Shown piece by piece: positions 26,952 to 35,425 of a DNA stretch of 64,000 bases (positions within the stretch are counted from its first letter, which is position 1; each line of letters begins with the position of its first letter). Position numbers and translations under genes: made by a program. The notes below the pieces were generated by a model that saw only the letters and a list, made by a program, of their open reading frames with translations, searched no databases and was not told where the DNA came from. Origin of the DNA: Bdellovibrionales bacterium RIFOXYD12_FULL_39_22 (GTDB lineage: Bacteria; Bdellovibrionota; Bacteriovoracia; Bacteriovoracales; Bacteriovoracaceae); assembly GCA_001770205.1 (NCBI GenBank), contig MEQL01000047.1:62001-126000 (forward strand), in the 5' to 3' direction.

Positions 26952-28073
26952 ATGAAAAAAAATAAATTTACCTTCATGTCAGTGGCAAACTTTTTAATTG
27001 CCTTTATTATTTTAATTCTCTCGGCCTTGGCCATCTACATCTTAAGACATGAGATGAGAGAACACTTTCTAGAAGCGGCACAGGAAAAAGCAAAGATTAT
27101 TCTTGATCGCAATATGGCCACTCATGCTTTCTATAGCAAAAAATTAAAACCTGCGATTTTCAAACTAACTGATAAATATCGCTCCGCAGATTACTTCGAT
27201 CCAGTTTGGATGTCCTCCACTTACGCCATCCGAGAAATTGATCATGAATTCCAGATCATCAACGACTCTCAATATTATTATAAAGAAAGTGCTATTAATG
27301 CTCGCAGTCCTCACAATGAGGCCGATGAATTTGAAAAAGAGTTTATAACAAAAATAAATCATGATCCATCCATTAACCACCTCTCGCAAATTCGTAACAT
27401 TGATGGCAAAGATTTTTTTGTAACTTTGAGACGAGGGGAGATGATGGAAAAAAGCTGCCTTCGCTGTCACACCACTCCAGATCTGGTTCCCGCCGGACTA
27501 ATTGATGCTTATGGGCCAGAGCGAAGTTTCAAACGTCATGAGGGTGAGGTGGTCTCTGCCATCTCAATACGCATCCCCTTAACCGAGGCATTTCATTATG
27601 CGGACACTGTCTCCTTAAAATTATCTGCGTTAATTGTAGGTCTCCTATTGATCATCTTTGTTGCGCAATATTTCATCTACAATCATCTTATTGCGCAACC
27701 GATAAAACATATTCGTGCACATGCGCAGGCCATTGCCAATGATGAATTAAAAATTGGAGAGACTATTGCAGAACCAAGGGCCAAAGAACTCGCTGAATTT
27801 ACCCAGGCCTTTAACTTAATGTCTAAAAAATTAAAAGATAATTTTGATGGGTTGGAAACAAAGGTCAAAGAGCGAACTTCTGAGTTAGAACATTCTATGG
27901 CCGAAATTAAAACGTTAAAAGGAATTATTCCGATCTGTGCTTCTTGTAAAAAAATAAGAGACGACCAAGGCTACTGGAACCAACTAGAGAAATTTATCTC
28001 TCAAAACTCACATGCTCAATTTTCTCACGGCATATGTCCAGATTGTTATGCTAAGGCAATTAAAAAAATATAA
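26952..28073 (+). CDS. Tll0287-like (DUF3365) haem sensor with HAMP and Cys-cluster C-terminus (373 aa)
   Basis: Two membrane helices (residues about 10-30 and 218-240) flank a periplasmic domain with CLRCH (Cys169, Cys172, His173), the c-type haem attachment motif of DUF3365 sensors, which read redox or gas ligands. A HAMP segment (QPIKHIRAHAQAIAND) and a coiled coil follow. The C-terminal 60 residues (GIIPICASCKKIRDDQGYW, ISQNSHAQFSHGICPDC) form the two-CxxC module often found at the end of bacterial signalling proteins. There is no kinase, cyclase or methyl-accepting domain, so output must be by protein contact. The gene is probably expressed from a leaderless mRNA. Confidence 0.85.
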   Translation: MKKNKFTFMSVANFLIAFIILILSALAIYILRHEMREHFLEAAQEKAKIILDRNMATHAFYSKKLKPAIFKLTDKYRSADYFDPVWMSSTYAIREIDHEFQIINDSQYYYKESAINARSPHNEADEFEKEFITKINHDPSINHLSQIRNIDGKDFFVTLRRGEMMEKSCLRCHTTPDLVPAGLIDAYGPERSFKRHEGEVVSAISIRIPLTEAFHYADTVSLKLSALIVGLLLIIFVAQYFIYNHLIAQPIKHIRAHAQAIANDELKIGETIAEPRAKELAEFTQAFNLMSKKLKDNFDGLETKVKERTSELEHSMAEIKTLKGIIPICASCKKIRDDQGYWNQLEKFISQNSHAQFSHGICPDCYAKAIKKI

Positions 28074-28103
28074 ACTATCCGATAATTTATTGAGGACATG
28101 CAA

Positions 28104-28172
28104 ATGAAAAAATTGGAGAGCTTGCTTCCCTTTATCGGAAAATTTTTTGCAATACGCAAACGGAGCGATTAA
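28104..28172 (+). CDS. possible 22-aa basic peptide
   Basis: A short frame with an ATG preceded by GAGGA encodes an amphipathic, basic peptide with net positive charge. It could be a real small protein, a leader peptide, or chance. There is no supporting homology. Confidence 0.2.
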   Translation: MKKLESLLPFIGKFFAIRKRSD

Positions 28173-28187
28173 AACCGAATTGAACGA

Positions 28188-28358
28188 TTACGGGAGCATT
28201 TTATGGGCCGGTTGTTGGCATATAAAAGAACTATCAGTTGTAAAATAAACAAACTGCCCGTCAACTGCTAACGTTTGAGACGGCATGTTTCTTGTTCCTG
28301 GATAACGATTGAAATCAAAGGTCTGAATACTATCTAGTTTTAAGTTTTTTCCAGGCTC
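28188..28358 (-). pseudogene. possible remnant of a decayed minus-strand gene
   Basis: A 57-codon open stretch without a ribosome site encodes protein-like sequence (LDSIQTFDFNRYPGTRN, AVDGQFVYFTTDSSFICQQ). It is closed by stops on both sides, and further protein-like pieces occur upstream in different frames. The family is not identified. Confidence 0.25.
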
Positions 28359-28560
28359 TTATGAAAGATGATTACCTCTTATATTTTTCAAACAGTTGCC
28401 TGTCGCATAACGCCTATTTGGGCACACTCAATCCAAAGGGCCACTGCCAATATTTGTGGGCACCATTTTTTATCTGACTTTTCATCTTGATGGTTTGGCC
28501 AAGATGATGTTTAATTGCTCTTAGTTTTAGACATTAGCGTGGCCGAAAGGAGATGTTTGA

Positions 28561-28956
28561 TTGAACCAACAAAAAGATATTCGATCCAAGCAGCGCTTTG
28601 AAAATTTTAAAAAAGCAATTAAGCTCTACGAGGAGGCCATATCCACAAAAATGTCACGGTTAGAAGAAGAGGGACTTATTCAGCGTTTTGAATATACTTT
28701 TGAATTAGCTTGGAAATGTCTCCAAGATTTAATGCAGGAACGTGGTTATGCGGAAATTCGCGGCCCAAGGCCAGTTATTGAGCAATCATTTCAAGACGGA
28801 CTAATAACCGATGGCCCTCTATGGTTAGCTATGTTGCAAGCACGCAACGCCACTGTACATCTTTACGATGAAGCAACTTTTGTTGATGTTATAAAAAATG
28901 TTAAGGGTAAATTTTTCTCTGCACTTATAACATTTGGGAATAAATTTCCACAATGA
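28561..28956 (+). CDS. HEPN-type toxin / nucleotidyltransferase substrate-binding protein, HI0074 family (131 aa)
   Basis: The all-helical HI0074 fold is recognisable from IQRFEYTFELAWKCLQDLMQE and SFQDGLITDGPLWLAMLQARN. The motif RNATVHLY (Arg95, His100, Tyr102) matches the RX4HXY signature of HepT-like RNases, in which the Tyr is the residue modified by the MntA antitoxin. It starts at TTG (28561) with AAAGGAG 8 nt upstream. The nucleotidyltransferase gene overlaps it by 4 bases (ATGA), the usual arrangement of this toxin-antitoxin pair. Confidence 0.85.
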   Translation: MNQQKDIRSKQRFENFKKAIKLYEEAISTKMSRLEEEGLIQRFEYTFELAWKCLQDLMQERGYAEIRGPRPVIEQSFQDGLITDGPLWLAMLQARNATVHLYDEATFVDVIKNVKGKFFSALITFGNKFPQ

Positions 28957-29273
28957 GTAGTGATCATTTCGACATCGCCGGAATAGAAAAACAGTATACA
29001 AAAAAAATATTAGCACTTTTTAAAAATATGCCAGCAGGCACCTCTCTAATCCTATTTGGCTCTCGAGCGAAGGGCAACTATCGCGAGGGTTCTGACATCG
29101 ATCTTGCAATCAAGGGATCAGGGGTGACGCTAGACCAACGAACACAATGGTTGGCCGAATACGAAAACCTTTTTTTGCCGTGGAAGCTAGATCTAGTTAT
29201 TTATGAACTAACAGAGTCACAAAACCTAAAAGAGCATATTGATAGAGTCGGAAAACAATTATTACGTTGGTAA
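28953..29273 (+). CDS. MNT-type nucleotidyltransferase antitoxin, HI0073/MntA-like (106 aa)
   Basis: This minimal nucleotidyltransferase has LFGSRAKGNYREGSDIDLAI, the GSX10DXD signature (Gly36, Ser37, Asp48, Asp50). In MntA-HepT systems this enzyme AMPylates the HEPN toxin to silence it. Its start overlaps the HEPN gene stop by four bases, so they are translationally coupled. It lies in a region with other signs of gene turnover. Confidence 0.88.
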   Translation: MSSDHFDIAGIEKQYTKKILALFKNMPAGTSLILFGSRAKGNYREGSDIDLAIKGSGVTLDQRTQWLAEYENLFLPWKLDLVIYELTESQNLKEHIDRVGKQLLRW

Positions 29274-29361
29274 TTCTTGAAAAATTGCGCCACAAGAGTA
29301 TATAATGGCAAAAAACAGATTGAATTTTGCAACGATCCATCTTCTTTACAGAGGTTATAAA

Positions 29362-29811
29362 ATGAAATTGACTGCATTGCTTCTAACCACCATTATTTTA
29401 CTAACAACATCTTGCTCTCACATGACAATTGAGTACACGGCCGATGTTAAGGACAATTCCCAAAATTATATTGGTAAATATTCTCTAGAGACAACTCACT
29501 CTACAGGCGATTTACCCACCTGGTGTTGGATTACTGGAATCTTCTACGGTGGGGCCTGTTGGGCATATCTACTCATGCCACTTCCATCACAAAAAAATTC
29601 TATCCAGCGAAATGTTGACACTCGTCTAGATGCTCGTTTGGGGGTAGGAAACTATAATTTACAAAACATCATAATAACTCGCAGAGACTGGAATGCTACA
29701 TCAGATCGCGAACTATTCAATGGCACTATGCCGAACCAAAGTCCAGTAATTCCTATTAACAATCGCCCTGCAACAAACTCTCAACCTAGCACAGAAGGTT
29801 TTTTAAGATAA
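29362..29811 (+). CDS. small lipoprotein, unknown (149 aa)
   Basis: The ATG at 29362 is chosen because AGAGG lies about 7 nt upstream and the product opens with a textbook lipoprotein signal (MKLTALLLTTIILLTTSC). An in-frame ATG at 29305 would bury the signal. The mature part has a Trp/Cys/Gly-rich hydrophobic hairpin (WCWITGIFYGGACWAYLLMP) and an Asn/Pro-rich tail. The family is not recognised. It sits 15 bp upstream of the Cys-rich Sel1 gene and is probably co-transcribed with it. Confidence 0.65.
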   Translation: MKLTALLLTTIILLTTSCSHMTIEYTADVKDNSQNYIGKYSLETTHSTGDLPTWCWITGIFYGGACWAYLLMPLPSQKNSIQRNVDTRLDARLGVGNYNLQNIIITRRDWNATSDRELFNGTMPNQSPVIPINNRPATNSQPSTEGFLR

Positions 29812-29826
29812 TTTTTTAGGAGGCGT

Positions 29827-30984
29827 GTGAATTTTTATTATTATTTTCTTTCCTTGTTACTACTTTTTTCTACCCTTGATCTGCGGGCCGACTCTGATTG
29901 TCTTAATAAATATGAATGGGCCCAAGAAAGTGCGAGAACTCAAGGTGGTGGATGGATTTGGTTTCCCGGAAAAGCAGACGCTCAAACTCTGGAAGAAGCT
30001 TATTTGCGCGCCGAAGGGGCCGCACTAGATAAGCTAGCACTGGAATGTACCATCCCCCATCGGGATTCGAAAATTCACGAACGCTGTGATGAGCAAAATG
30101 GGATTGGTTACCGTGCCTATGTTCGGATCAGTGTTACTGTTAAACAGTGTTCAGATACAAGAAACATCTCCGAAGAAAAAAAATACACCGTTGGTAATAC
30201 CGAACTCATTAAACGTTATGAGCAATTTAAGCGCATGACTGTTGGCAAACTAGATCCCAACGCTTCCATAAATGGTGAGTGTAATGACAAACAGATTGAG
30301 CGCTGCTTGGCACTAGGGCGGCACTACTTTTTATTAGGCGATAAAAAACAGGCCATCGATTACTTCGATATCGGTTGTCGTCATGAACAAGTTATTTCCT
30401 GCTTTAATGCCGGCCTTGCTTCTATCAATATTGGTGCAAATGAAAAGGCGATTGGATATTTTCGCTTGGCATGCATGCAAAATGATGCTCTTGGTTGTTT
30501 TATGTTAGGCAAGCTGGCCGGGAATCTGGCGGATCTAGATCGGGCCTGTACGCTTAAGCATAGTGAGGCCTGTCATGAGGCCAGCATAAAACTCCTAGAG
30601 CGCGACGAATTGGCCAAAGCAGAAAATTATGCCCAGAAGGCATGTACAAATAATTTTGCCAAGGCATGCTACAACTTGGCCTTCATTCACACGAGACTTG
30701 GGGATTCGAAAAAGGCCCATACTTTTTACGAAAAGTCCTGCGAGCAAGGAATTGGAGAAGGATGCCAACACTTGGCCACTTTTTACTATGATAAAAAAGA
30801 TACCACAACCTCTATCAAATACTCCAAAGAGGCCTGTAAACTAGGTATCAACAAGGCCTGTCATAATGTTGGATATCTGCTCTTAAATCAAGGAAATCGG
30901 CTGGAGGCGTCACTCCTTTTACAACTCTCCTGCCAGCGAGGATTACAAGAAAGCTGCACTCTTTTTAAAGCGCAAAAACTGTAG
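29827..30984 (+). CDS. secreted Cys-rich Sel1-repeat protein (Hcp-like, 385 aa)
   Basis: It starts at GTG with AGGAGG 4 nt upstream and has a signal peptide to about residue 22. From about residue 145 there are eight tandem alpha-helical repeats, each with a Cys-x7-Cys pair (for example ACTNNFAKAC, SCEQGIGEGC, ACKLGINKAC, SCQRGLQESC). This spacing is the mark of Helicobacter Hcp-type disulfide-stapled Sel1 proteins, which are exported. Residues 30-140 form a separate domain with QGGGWIWFPGKADAQTLEEA, also Cys-containing. The partner is unknown; an interaction scaffold outside the cytoplasm is the likely role. Confidence 0.8.
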   Translation: MNFYYYFLSLLLLFSTLDLRADSDCLNKYEWAQESARTQGGGWIWFPGKADAQTLEEAYLRAEGAALDKLALECTIPHRDSKIHERCDEQNGIGYRAYVRISVTVKQCSDTRNISEEKKYTVGNTELIKRYEQFKRMTVGKLDPNASINGECNDKQIERCLALGRHYFLLGDKKQAIDYFDIGCRHEQVISCFNAGLASINIGANEKAIGYFRLACMQNDALGCFMLGKLAGNLADLDRACTLKHSEACHEASIKLLERDELAKAENYAQKACTNNFAKACYNLAFIHTRLGDSKKAHTFYEKSCEQGIGEGCQHLATFYYDKKDTTTSIKYSKEACKLGINKACHNVGYLLLNQGNRLEASLLLQLSCQRGLQESCTLFKAQKL

Positions 30985-30997
30985 GCAAAAATCATCG

Positions 30998-31792
30998 CTA
31001 AATAACCTTAATAATTTTTCGCACCCTCGCAACCTTGTCTAAATTTATCTCTGCCACTAGGGCCACTTCCCCCTCTCCGGCATCGGCCAAAATCTCTCCC
31101 CATGGATCAACGATTAGCGAATGGCCAAAGGTTTTAATTCTATCATTGTGAACACCCCACTGATCTGTTGCCACTACGAAACACTGATTTTCGATGGCCC
31201 TGGCCCGCACAAGTGTATGCCAGTGCGCTCTCCCGGTTGCTACCGTGAAAGCTGAAGAGATCGATAAAAGATTTGCCCCGGCCTTCATGTAATGGCGATA
31301 TAATTCTGGAAAACGCAGATCAAAACATATTGAAAGGCCAATTTTTAATGCGCCAGCGATGACCATTTTAGGAGAGATCCCCCGCTGATAAATTTTGCTC
31401 TCGTCAATAGCTTCGACATTTCCTCCTAGATCACAAGAAAAAAGGTTCATCTTATCATAGTGGCCAAGATCAGTCCCTTCTGGTGAGAAATTATAACTAC
31501 GATTATAGATTCTTCCATTTTCAACAGTATTAGCACTGCCCCCTAAGACGAAAAGTTTATGTTTAATAGCAATATTGCGAATATTTTCATAGTGATTTAG
31601 GCCATCTCCTTCCTGGCCAACGACAATTTCTCCCACCGACCGGCCGTCCGACATAAAATAAAAACACTCTGGCAAAAAAATTGCCTCCAAATCGGCTGCC
31701 TGCGCTTTCGCGCAAGCAACAAGTTCGTCAATTTTTTTTAAATTTTCACGATAATCAGCACGAGAGGTTAATTGAATAACCGCAATTTTCAC
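30998..31792 (-). CDS. nitrilase-superfamily amidase (Nit1 / omega-amidase-like, 264 aa)
   Basis: The catalytic triad is visible: Glu42 in FLPECF, Lys114 in HYDKMNLF and Cys156 in SICFDLRFPELYRHY. The sequence pattern is closest to Nit1/deaminated-glutathione amidases and omega-amidases, which hydrolyse side-chain amides in metabolite repair; the substrate is uncertain. The start overlaps the ugd stop by 4 bases (ATGA), so it is translationally coupled to ugd although the pathways are unrelated. Confidence 0.88.
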   Translation of the reverse strand: MKIAVIQLTSRADYRENLKKIDELVACAKAQAADLEAIFLPECFYFMSDGRSVGEIVVGQEGDGLNHYENIRNIAIKHKLFVLGGSANTVENGRIYNRSYNFSPEGTDLGHYDKMNLFSCDLGGNVEAIDESKIYQRGISPKMVIAGALKIGLSICFDLRFPELYRHYMKAGANLLSISSAFTVATGRAHWHTLVRARAIENQCFVVATDQWGVHNDRIKTFGHSLIVDPWGEILADAGEGEVALVAEINLDKVARVRKIIKVI

Positions 31793-33120
31793 AATGAAGA
31801 AATCCTTTTTCCGATCGCATAATACGCCAGCCCTAACTCTAAAACTTTTTCTGTTTTTAGAATATTGCGAGCATCAAAAATAACCGGAGTCCTTAGACGC
31901 TTCTTAATTTCGTGATAGTCCGGAGCACGAAACTCTGACCACTCCGTCATGAGTATCATGCCGTCTGTCTCATTAAGACAATCATACTTATTATGTGTCT
32001 GATAACACTTTCCTTTAGTCGTACTGTCTGATTCCATAAGTTGTTTAAAATTATCTCCGCCCTCGGGATCAAAAAAGTTAACCACCGCACCTTCAGCAAT
32101 TAGGGCGCGGGCCACGTCAATGGCCGGTGCTTCGCGAATATCGTCTGTTTTAGGTTTAAAAGAGACTCCCCATAGGCCAAATTTTTTACCTCGTAAATCG
32201 CCCGCAAAATGTTTTTTAATTTTATGAAACATATAGATTTTTTGCTCATTATTTACCGCTTCTACCGCTTTGATAATCCGCATATCGTAGTCAAAATCGT
32301 TTTTAGCAGTATACATCAAGGCCTTAACATCTTTGGGAAAACAACTTCCTCCATATCCCGGCCCTGGATATAAAAATTGTCCACCAATCCTCTTATCAGA
32401 AGTCATTCCCCTCCGAACCTCTTCAATATCTGCTCCTGTAATGTCGCAAAGTTTCGCAATATCATTGATAAAAGAAATTTTCGTGGCCAAAAAACAGTTC
32501 GAGGCATATTTCGTCATCTCCGCCGAAATATTAGACATGCGATAGATTGGATTCCCCTGCAACATTAGCGGAGCATAGAGTTCTTCCATGATTTTTCCAG
32601 CATAATCATCTTTACAGCCAATAACGACACGATCCGGTTTCATAAAATCATCAAGGGCCGCTCCTTCCTTTAAAAACTCCGGATTATTTACCAGGTAAAA
32701 TTTATTTTTGGTATGCTTGGCAATGGTTGCCTCAATTTCCTTATGCGTGCCAATGGGCACTGTCGATTTTATTACCACAATTGTCTCTGCGGCCAACTCC
32801 GAGGCCACCGAAATAGTTGCTTCCTGCAAATAAGATAAATCCGCCGAACCATCTTCTCCCGAAGGGGTTCCTACTGCCAAAAAAACCACTTTTGAATTTT
32901 TAACAGAACTGTAGTTAGTTGAAAAACTAACACGATTTGCCTTCATATTCCGGCCCATCATATCGGTAAGGCCTGGTTCATAGATGTGTGATTTTCCCTC
33001 TCGTAGGCCGGCAATAACCTTTTCGTTTATATCCACACAGGTAACATCGTGGCCAAATTCTGCAAAACAAACGCCACTGACTAAACCAACATATCCCGTT
33101 CCAATAACTGTTACTTTCAT
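31789..33120 (-). CDS. ugd: UDP-glucose 6-dehydrogenase (443 aa)
   Basis: It oxidises UDP-glucose to UDP-glucuronate with 2 NAD+, supplying surface polysaccharide precursors. GTGYVGLVSGVCFAEFGHDV is the N-terminal Rossmann motif, NPEFLKEGAALDDFMKPDR a family signature, and GPGYGGSCFPKD contains the catalytic Cys260. The length is normal. A GGGGG-rich ribosome site precedes the ATG. It is divergent from the flippase-like gene, which may serve the same envelope pathway. Confidence 0.96.
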   Translation of the reverse strand: MKVTVIGTGYVGLVSGVCFAEFGHDVTCVDINEKVIAGLREGKSHIYEPGLTDMMGRNMKANRVSFSTNYSSVKNSKVVFLAVGTPSGEDGSADLSYLQEATISVASELAAETIVVIKSTVPIGTHKEIEATIAKHTKNKFYLVNNPEFLKEGAALDDFMKPDRVVIGCKDDYAGKIMEELYAPLMLQGNPIYRMSNISAEMTKYASNCFLATKISFINDIAKLCDITGADIEEVRRGMTSDKRIGGQFLYPGPGYGGSCFPKDVKALMYTAKNDFDYDMRIIKAVEAVNNEQKIYMFHKIKKHFAGDLRGKKFGLWGVSFKPKTDDIREAPAIDVARALIAEGAVVNFFDPEGGDNFKQLMESDSTTKGKCYQTHNKYDCLNETDGMILMTEWSEFRAPDYHEIKKRLRTPVIFDARNILKTEKVLELGLAYYAIGKRISSL

Positions 33121-33223
33121 TGCTCCCCCTAGTAATCAAAATTAATCGCTCAAATTATGACTATTCTTTTATAACTTGGCCATGTTACTATTTCCATTAC
33201 AAAAACATGGAGAAATTTGTCCG

Positions 33224-34183
33224 ATGATTAAAATCATTGCTAAATTTGCTTTTGCCATCACCATCATTGGCTGGCTTTTACGTAGTGGGAAGCTAGATTT
33301 ATCGCTTATTTCTCAAATTTTAGATCACCCGTTTAATCTATCTATCGTAATTTGCGTGGCCTTAATAAACTCCCTTTTGACCTCTTATAGATGGAAGTTA
33401 TTACTAGACAACAGCGAGACTGATCGATTGCCGTTATCTCACACCCTCCGCTTGACCTGGATTGGAATTTTTTTTAGTACCGTTTTGCCAGGAGCAGTTA
33501 CCGGCGATTTGATCAAATTGGCCTATGCTAAAAACATCAACAAGAACTCTAGTGGATCTTTCCTACTATCTTCTATTTTTTTAGATCGAATACTGGGACT
33601 TTCCGGACTTATTTTTGTTTTAGGTTTTTTTACCTCCCTCAACTATCACGAATTGGTTTCAAAATCGAATGAACTGGCCGCGCTGATTCACTTTAATCTA
33701 CTCCTCCTTTTTGCTACTTTTTTATTTTTTATCTCTATTTTCATCCACTCTTCTGTACAAAATTTTATTTTATATATAACAAAAAAAATTCCACTGGCCG
33801 GAGAGGCGCTGGCAAAAGTTTTTGGAAAAATCTGGATAATTGGAGGAAATAAAAAAACCATTTTTTTTGCTGTGGCAATTAGTATCGTCGTTCAAACCAT
33901 CAGCGTAATAAGTTTTTATTATCTGGTTTCTCCCTTTGCGCCGAACCTCTCTTTGGCCCAGGCGTTTACTTTTATCCCTATTGGCTTTATTACCATCGCC
34001 ATCCCGATATCTCCGCAAGGCCTTGGCGTTGGTCATTTGATTTTTGCTACTTTGTTTTCACTCTATGAAATAGTAAACGGAGCATCACTCTTTAATATCT
34101 ATTTCGTTGCCACTGTAATAATCAATCTCTTTGGTTGTATTCCTTATTTAACAGCTCGAAGCGAAAAAACAATCAATAACTAA
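33224..34183 (+). CDS. flippase-like inner-membrane protein (LPG-synthase TM / UPF0104 family, 319 aa)
   Basis: Seven to eight transmembrane helices and the motifs SYRWKLLL, LPGAVTGDLIKLAYAK, SIFLDRILGLSGL and PISPQGLGVGHLIF identify the lysylphosphatidylglycerol-synthase TM-region family, often linked to envelope glycolipids. There is no catalytic C-terminal domain, so it is the short, transporter-like form. The ATG at 33224 gives a normal first helix; GGAG lies 11 nt upstream. It converges on the DUF4143 ATPase gene. Confidence 0.82.
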   Translation: MIKIIAKFAFAITIIGWLLRSGKLDLSLISQILDHPFNLSIVICVALINSLLTSYRWKLLLDNSETDRLPLSHTLRLTWIGIFFSTVLPGAVTGDLIKLAYAKNINKNSSGSFLLSSIFLDRILGLSGLIFVLGFFTSLNYHELVSKSNELAALIHFNLLLLFATFLFFISIFIHSSVQNFILYITKKIPLAGEALAKVFGKIWIIGGNKKTIFFAVAISIVVQTISVISFYYLVSPFAPNLSLAQAFTFIPIGFITIAIPISPQGLGVGHLIFATLFSLYEIVNGASLFNIYFVATVIINLFGCIPYLTARSEKTINN

Positions 34184-34199
34184 TTTTACCTATTCCCAA

Positions 34200-35390
34200 T
34201 CAAGCTTTGGGCGATATAAGTTCCCCCAATCTCTTTGACAAAAAATCTGTTAGCGATAAAACTTCTATCCCATCATAGATCGATGACGTGGCAACTTCAC
34301 AGACTAAAACTTTATTATCCACAGCATATTCTTCAGAAAAACTTTTTATCCCTGCCAGATGTTTTTTTCCAATCTCCTTTTGTGCTTTAAATTCTATTGC
34401 CGCAAAAGGTTTTGCAGATTTTGATAAAATAAGATCAACTTCTGTTCCTGCTTGTGTTCTCCAGAAATGCATTTTAATTGGAGCTTTTGAATAGACGATA
34501 TTGGCCCTTATTTCATTTATCAACCACTGCTCAAAAAGTTTGCCACGAAATTCTGGAAATTTAATGCCATCTAACGATCCCAAAATCCCATTAACCACAC
34601 CATTATCAAAAAAATAAAATTTGGGATGCAATGACAGTTGCTTCCGAATACTCTGATCCCACGCCGGCAAAGTATGTCCAATTAAGGTATCCTCTAAGAT
34701 TTGAAAATATCCCTTAACAGTTTTGCCCTTCGTGGCCGCCTCTCTGCTTATATTTTCAAAATTAACAATTTCCGATGTATGTTGGGCCGCCACTTCAAGA
34801 AAACGATGAAAATCACCAACCTTCCGCAATAACGCTTCAAAAATAATCTCTTCTTTTAAATAAACTTCTGTGTAACTACGAAGTTTATCTAGCGCAACCG
34901 CTGGACTATCAAAGTAAATTCCTGGCAATGTACCAATAGTAAGGACTCGCTCCAAATCAAAATTATCCTCTAATTCTGCAAATGTTAGTGGAAATAGATG
35001 GCGAACCAGTGCTCTCCCTCCTAATAAATTAGCACCACCTCTTTTAAGTTTGCGCGCACTGGACCCTGAAAGGATAAAATACACATCTTTGTAACTCTCA
35101 ATTAACTGGTGAATTTCATCGAGTAGTAATGGTATTTTTTGCACTTCATCGACAAAAATACAGCGCACCTGTTTTTTTTCTATCTGATAAATTGCATCCC
35201 TGGAAAATTGCGAAGGATCTTTTTCATAAGTTAAAAAAGAACCACTTAATAGTAAGTTTACTGTCCAATACCTGTTTTCATGGTTTTGTTTTAAAAATGA
35301 CAAAAGTGCAGTGGTTTTGCCAGTTTGCCGTGGGCCAAAGAGAAAAAAAGAATTTTTTGTCGAAAAATCGACCAATTTTCGACTTATCAT
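34200..35390 (-). CDS. AAA+ ATPase with DUF4143 domain (396 aa)
   Basis: The AAA_14 domain has Walker A FGPRQTGKTT (about residues 19-28), Walker B CIFVDEVQKIP and the sensor region ILSGSSARKLKRGGANLLGGR. The DUF4143 C-terminal domain contains LSLHPKFYFFDNGVVNGILG and TEVDLILSKSAKPFAAIEFKAQ, an Asp/Glu-x-Lys nuclease-like core. The family is widespread, mobile and of unclear role. The ATG at 35390 has no Shine-Dalgarno sequence but a promoter ends 6 nt before it, so a leaderless mRNA is likely. It is the last gene in a six-gene minus-strand run. Confidence 0.85.
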   Translation of the reverse strand: MISRKLVDFSTKNSFFLFGPRQTGKTTALLSFLKQNHENRYWTVNLLLSGSFLTYEKDPSQFSRDAIYQIEKKQVRCIFVDEVQKIPLLLDEIHQLIESYKDVYFILSGSSARKLKRGGANLLGGRALVRHLFPLTFAELEDNFDLERVLTIGTLPGIYFDSPAVALDKLRSYTEVYLKEEIIFEALLRKVGDFHRFLEVAAQHTSEIVNFENISREAATKGKTVKGYFQILEDTLIGHTLPAWDQSIRKQLSLHPKFYFFDNGVVNGILGSLDGIKFPEFRGKLFEQWLINEIRANIVYSKAPIKMHFWRTQAGTEVDLILSKSAKPFAAIEFKAQKEIGKKHLAGIKSFSEEYAVDNKVLVCEVATSSIYDGIEVLSLTDFLSKRLGELISPKA

Positions 35391-35396
35391 GCAAAA

Positions 35397-35425
35397 ATTT
35401 GACCATTTTGAGCAAAAACAGTCAA
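35397..35425 (-). promoter_or_regulatory. promoter for a leaderless DUF4143 ATPase mRNA
   Basis: On the minus strand TTGACT (35425-35420), a 17-base spacer and TCAAAT (35402-35397) match 5/6 and 4/6. Only TTTTGC separates the -10 box from the ATG at 35390, placing the start at the A of the ATG. Confidence 0.45.

Larger units (their letters stand above)
28074..28560. other. gene-poor region with decayed coding traces
   Basis: No full gene is visible in these 487 bases. A plus-strand peptide MKKLESLLPFIGKFFAIRKR (28104-28172, 22 aa, GAGGA about 7 nt upstream) is the only start with a ribosome site. On the minus strand an open stretch from 28358 to 28188 includes DFNRYPGTRN and AVDGQFVYFTTDSS, and farther upstream HKYWQWPFG and ALCDRQLFEKY occur in other frames with stops between. 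This looks like a remnant of a broken minus-strand gene ahead of the toxin-antitoxin pair. An imperfect inverted repeat (TGCCCGTC / GACGGCA) lies near 28258-28285. Confidence 0.4.

Noticed and set aside
28258-28460. Integron attC-like look (AACAAACTG, GCATAACGCC, inverted GCCCGTC/GACGGC) upstream of the toxin-antitoxin pair
   Set aside because: The inverted repeat is imperfect, the core sites do not pair in the required order, and no matching site follows the pair.
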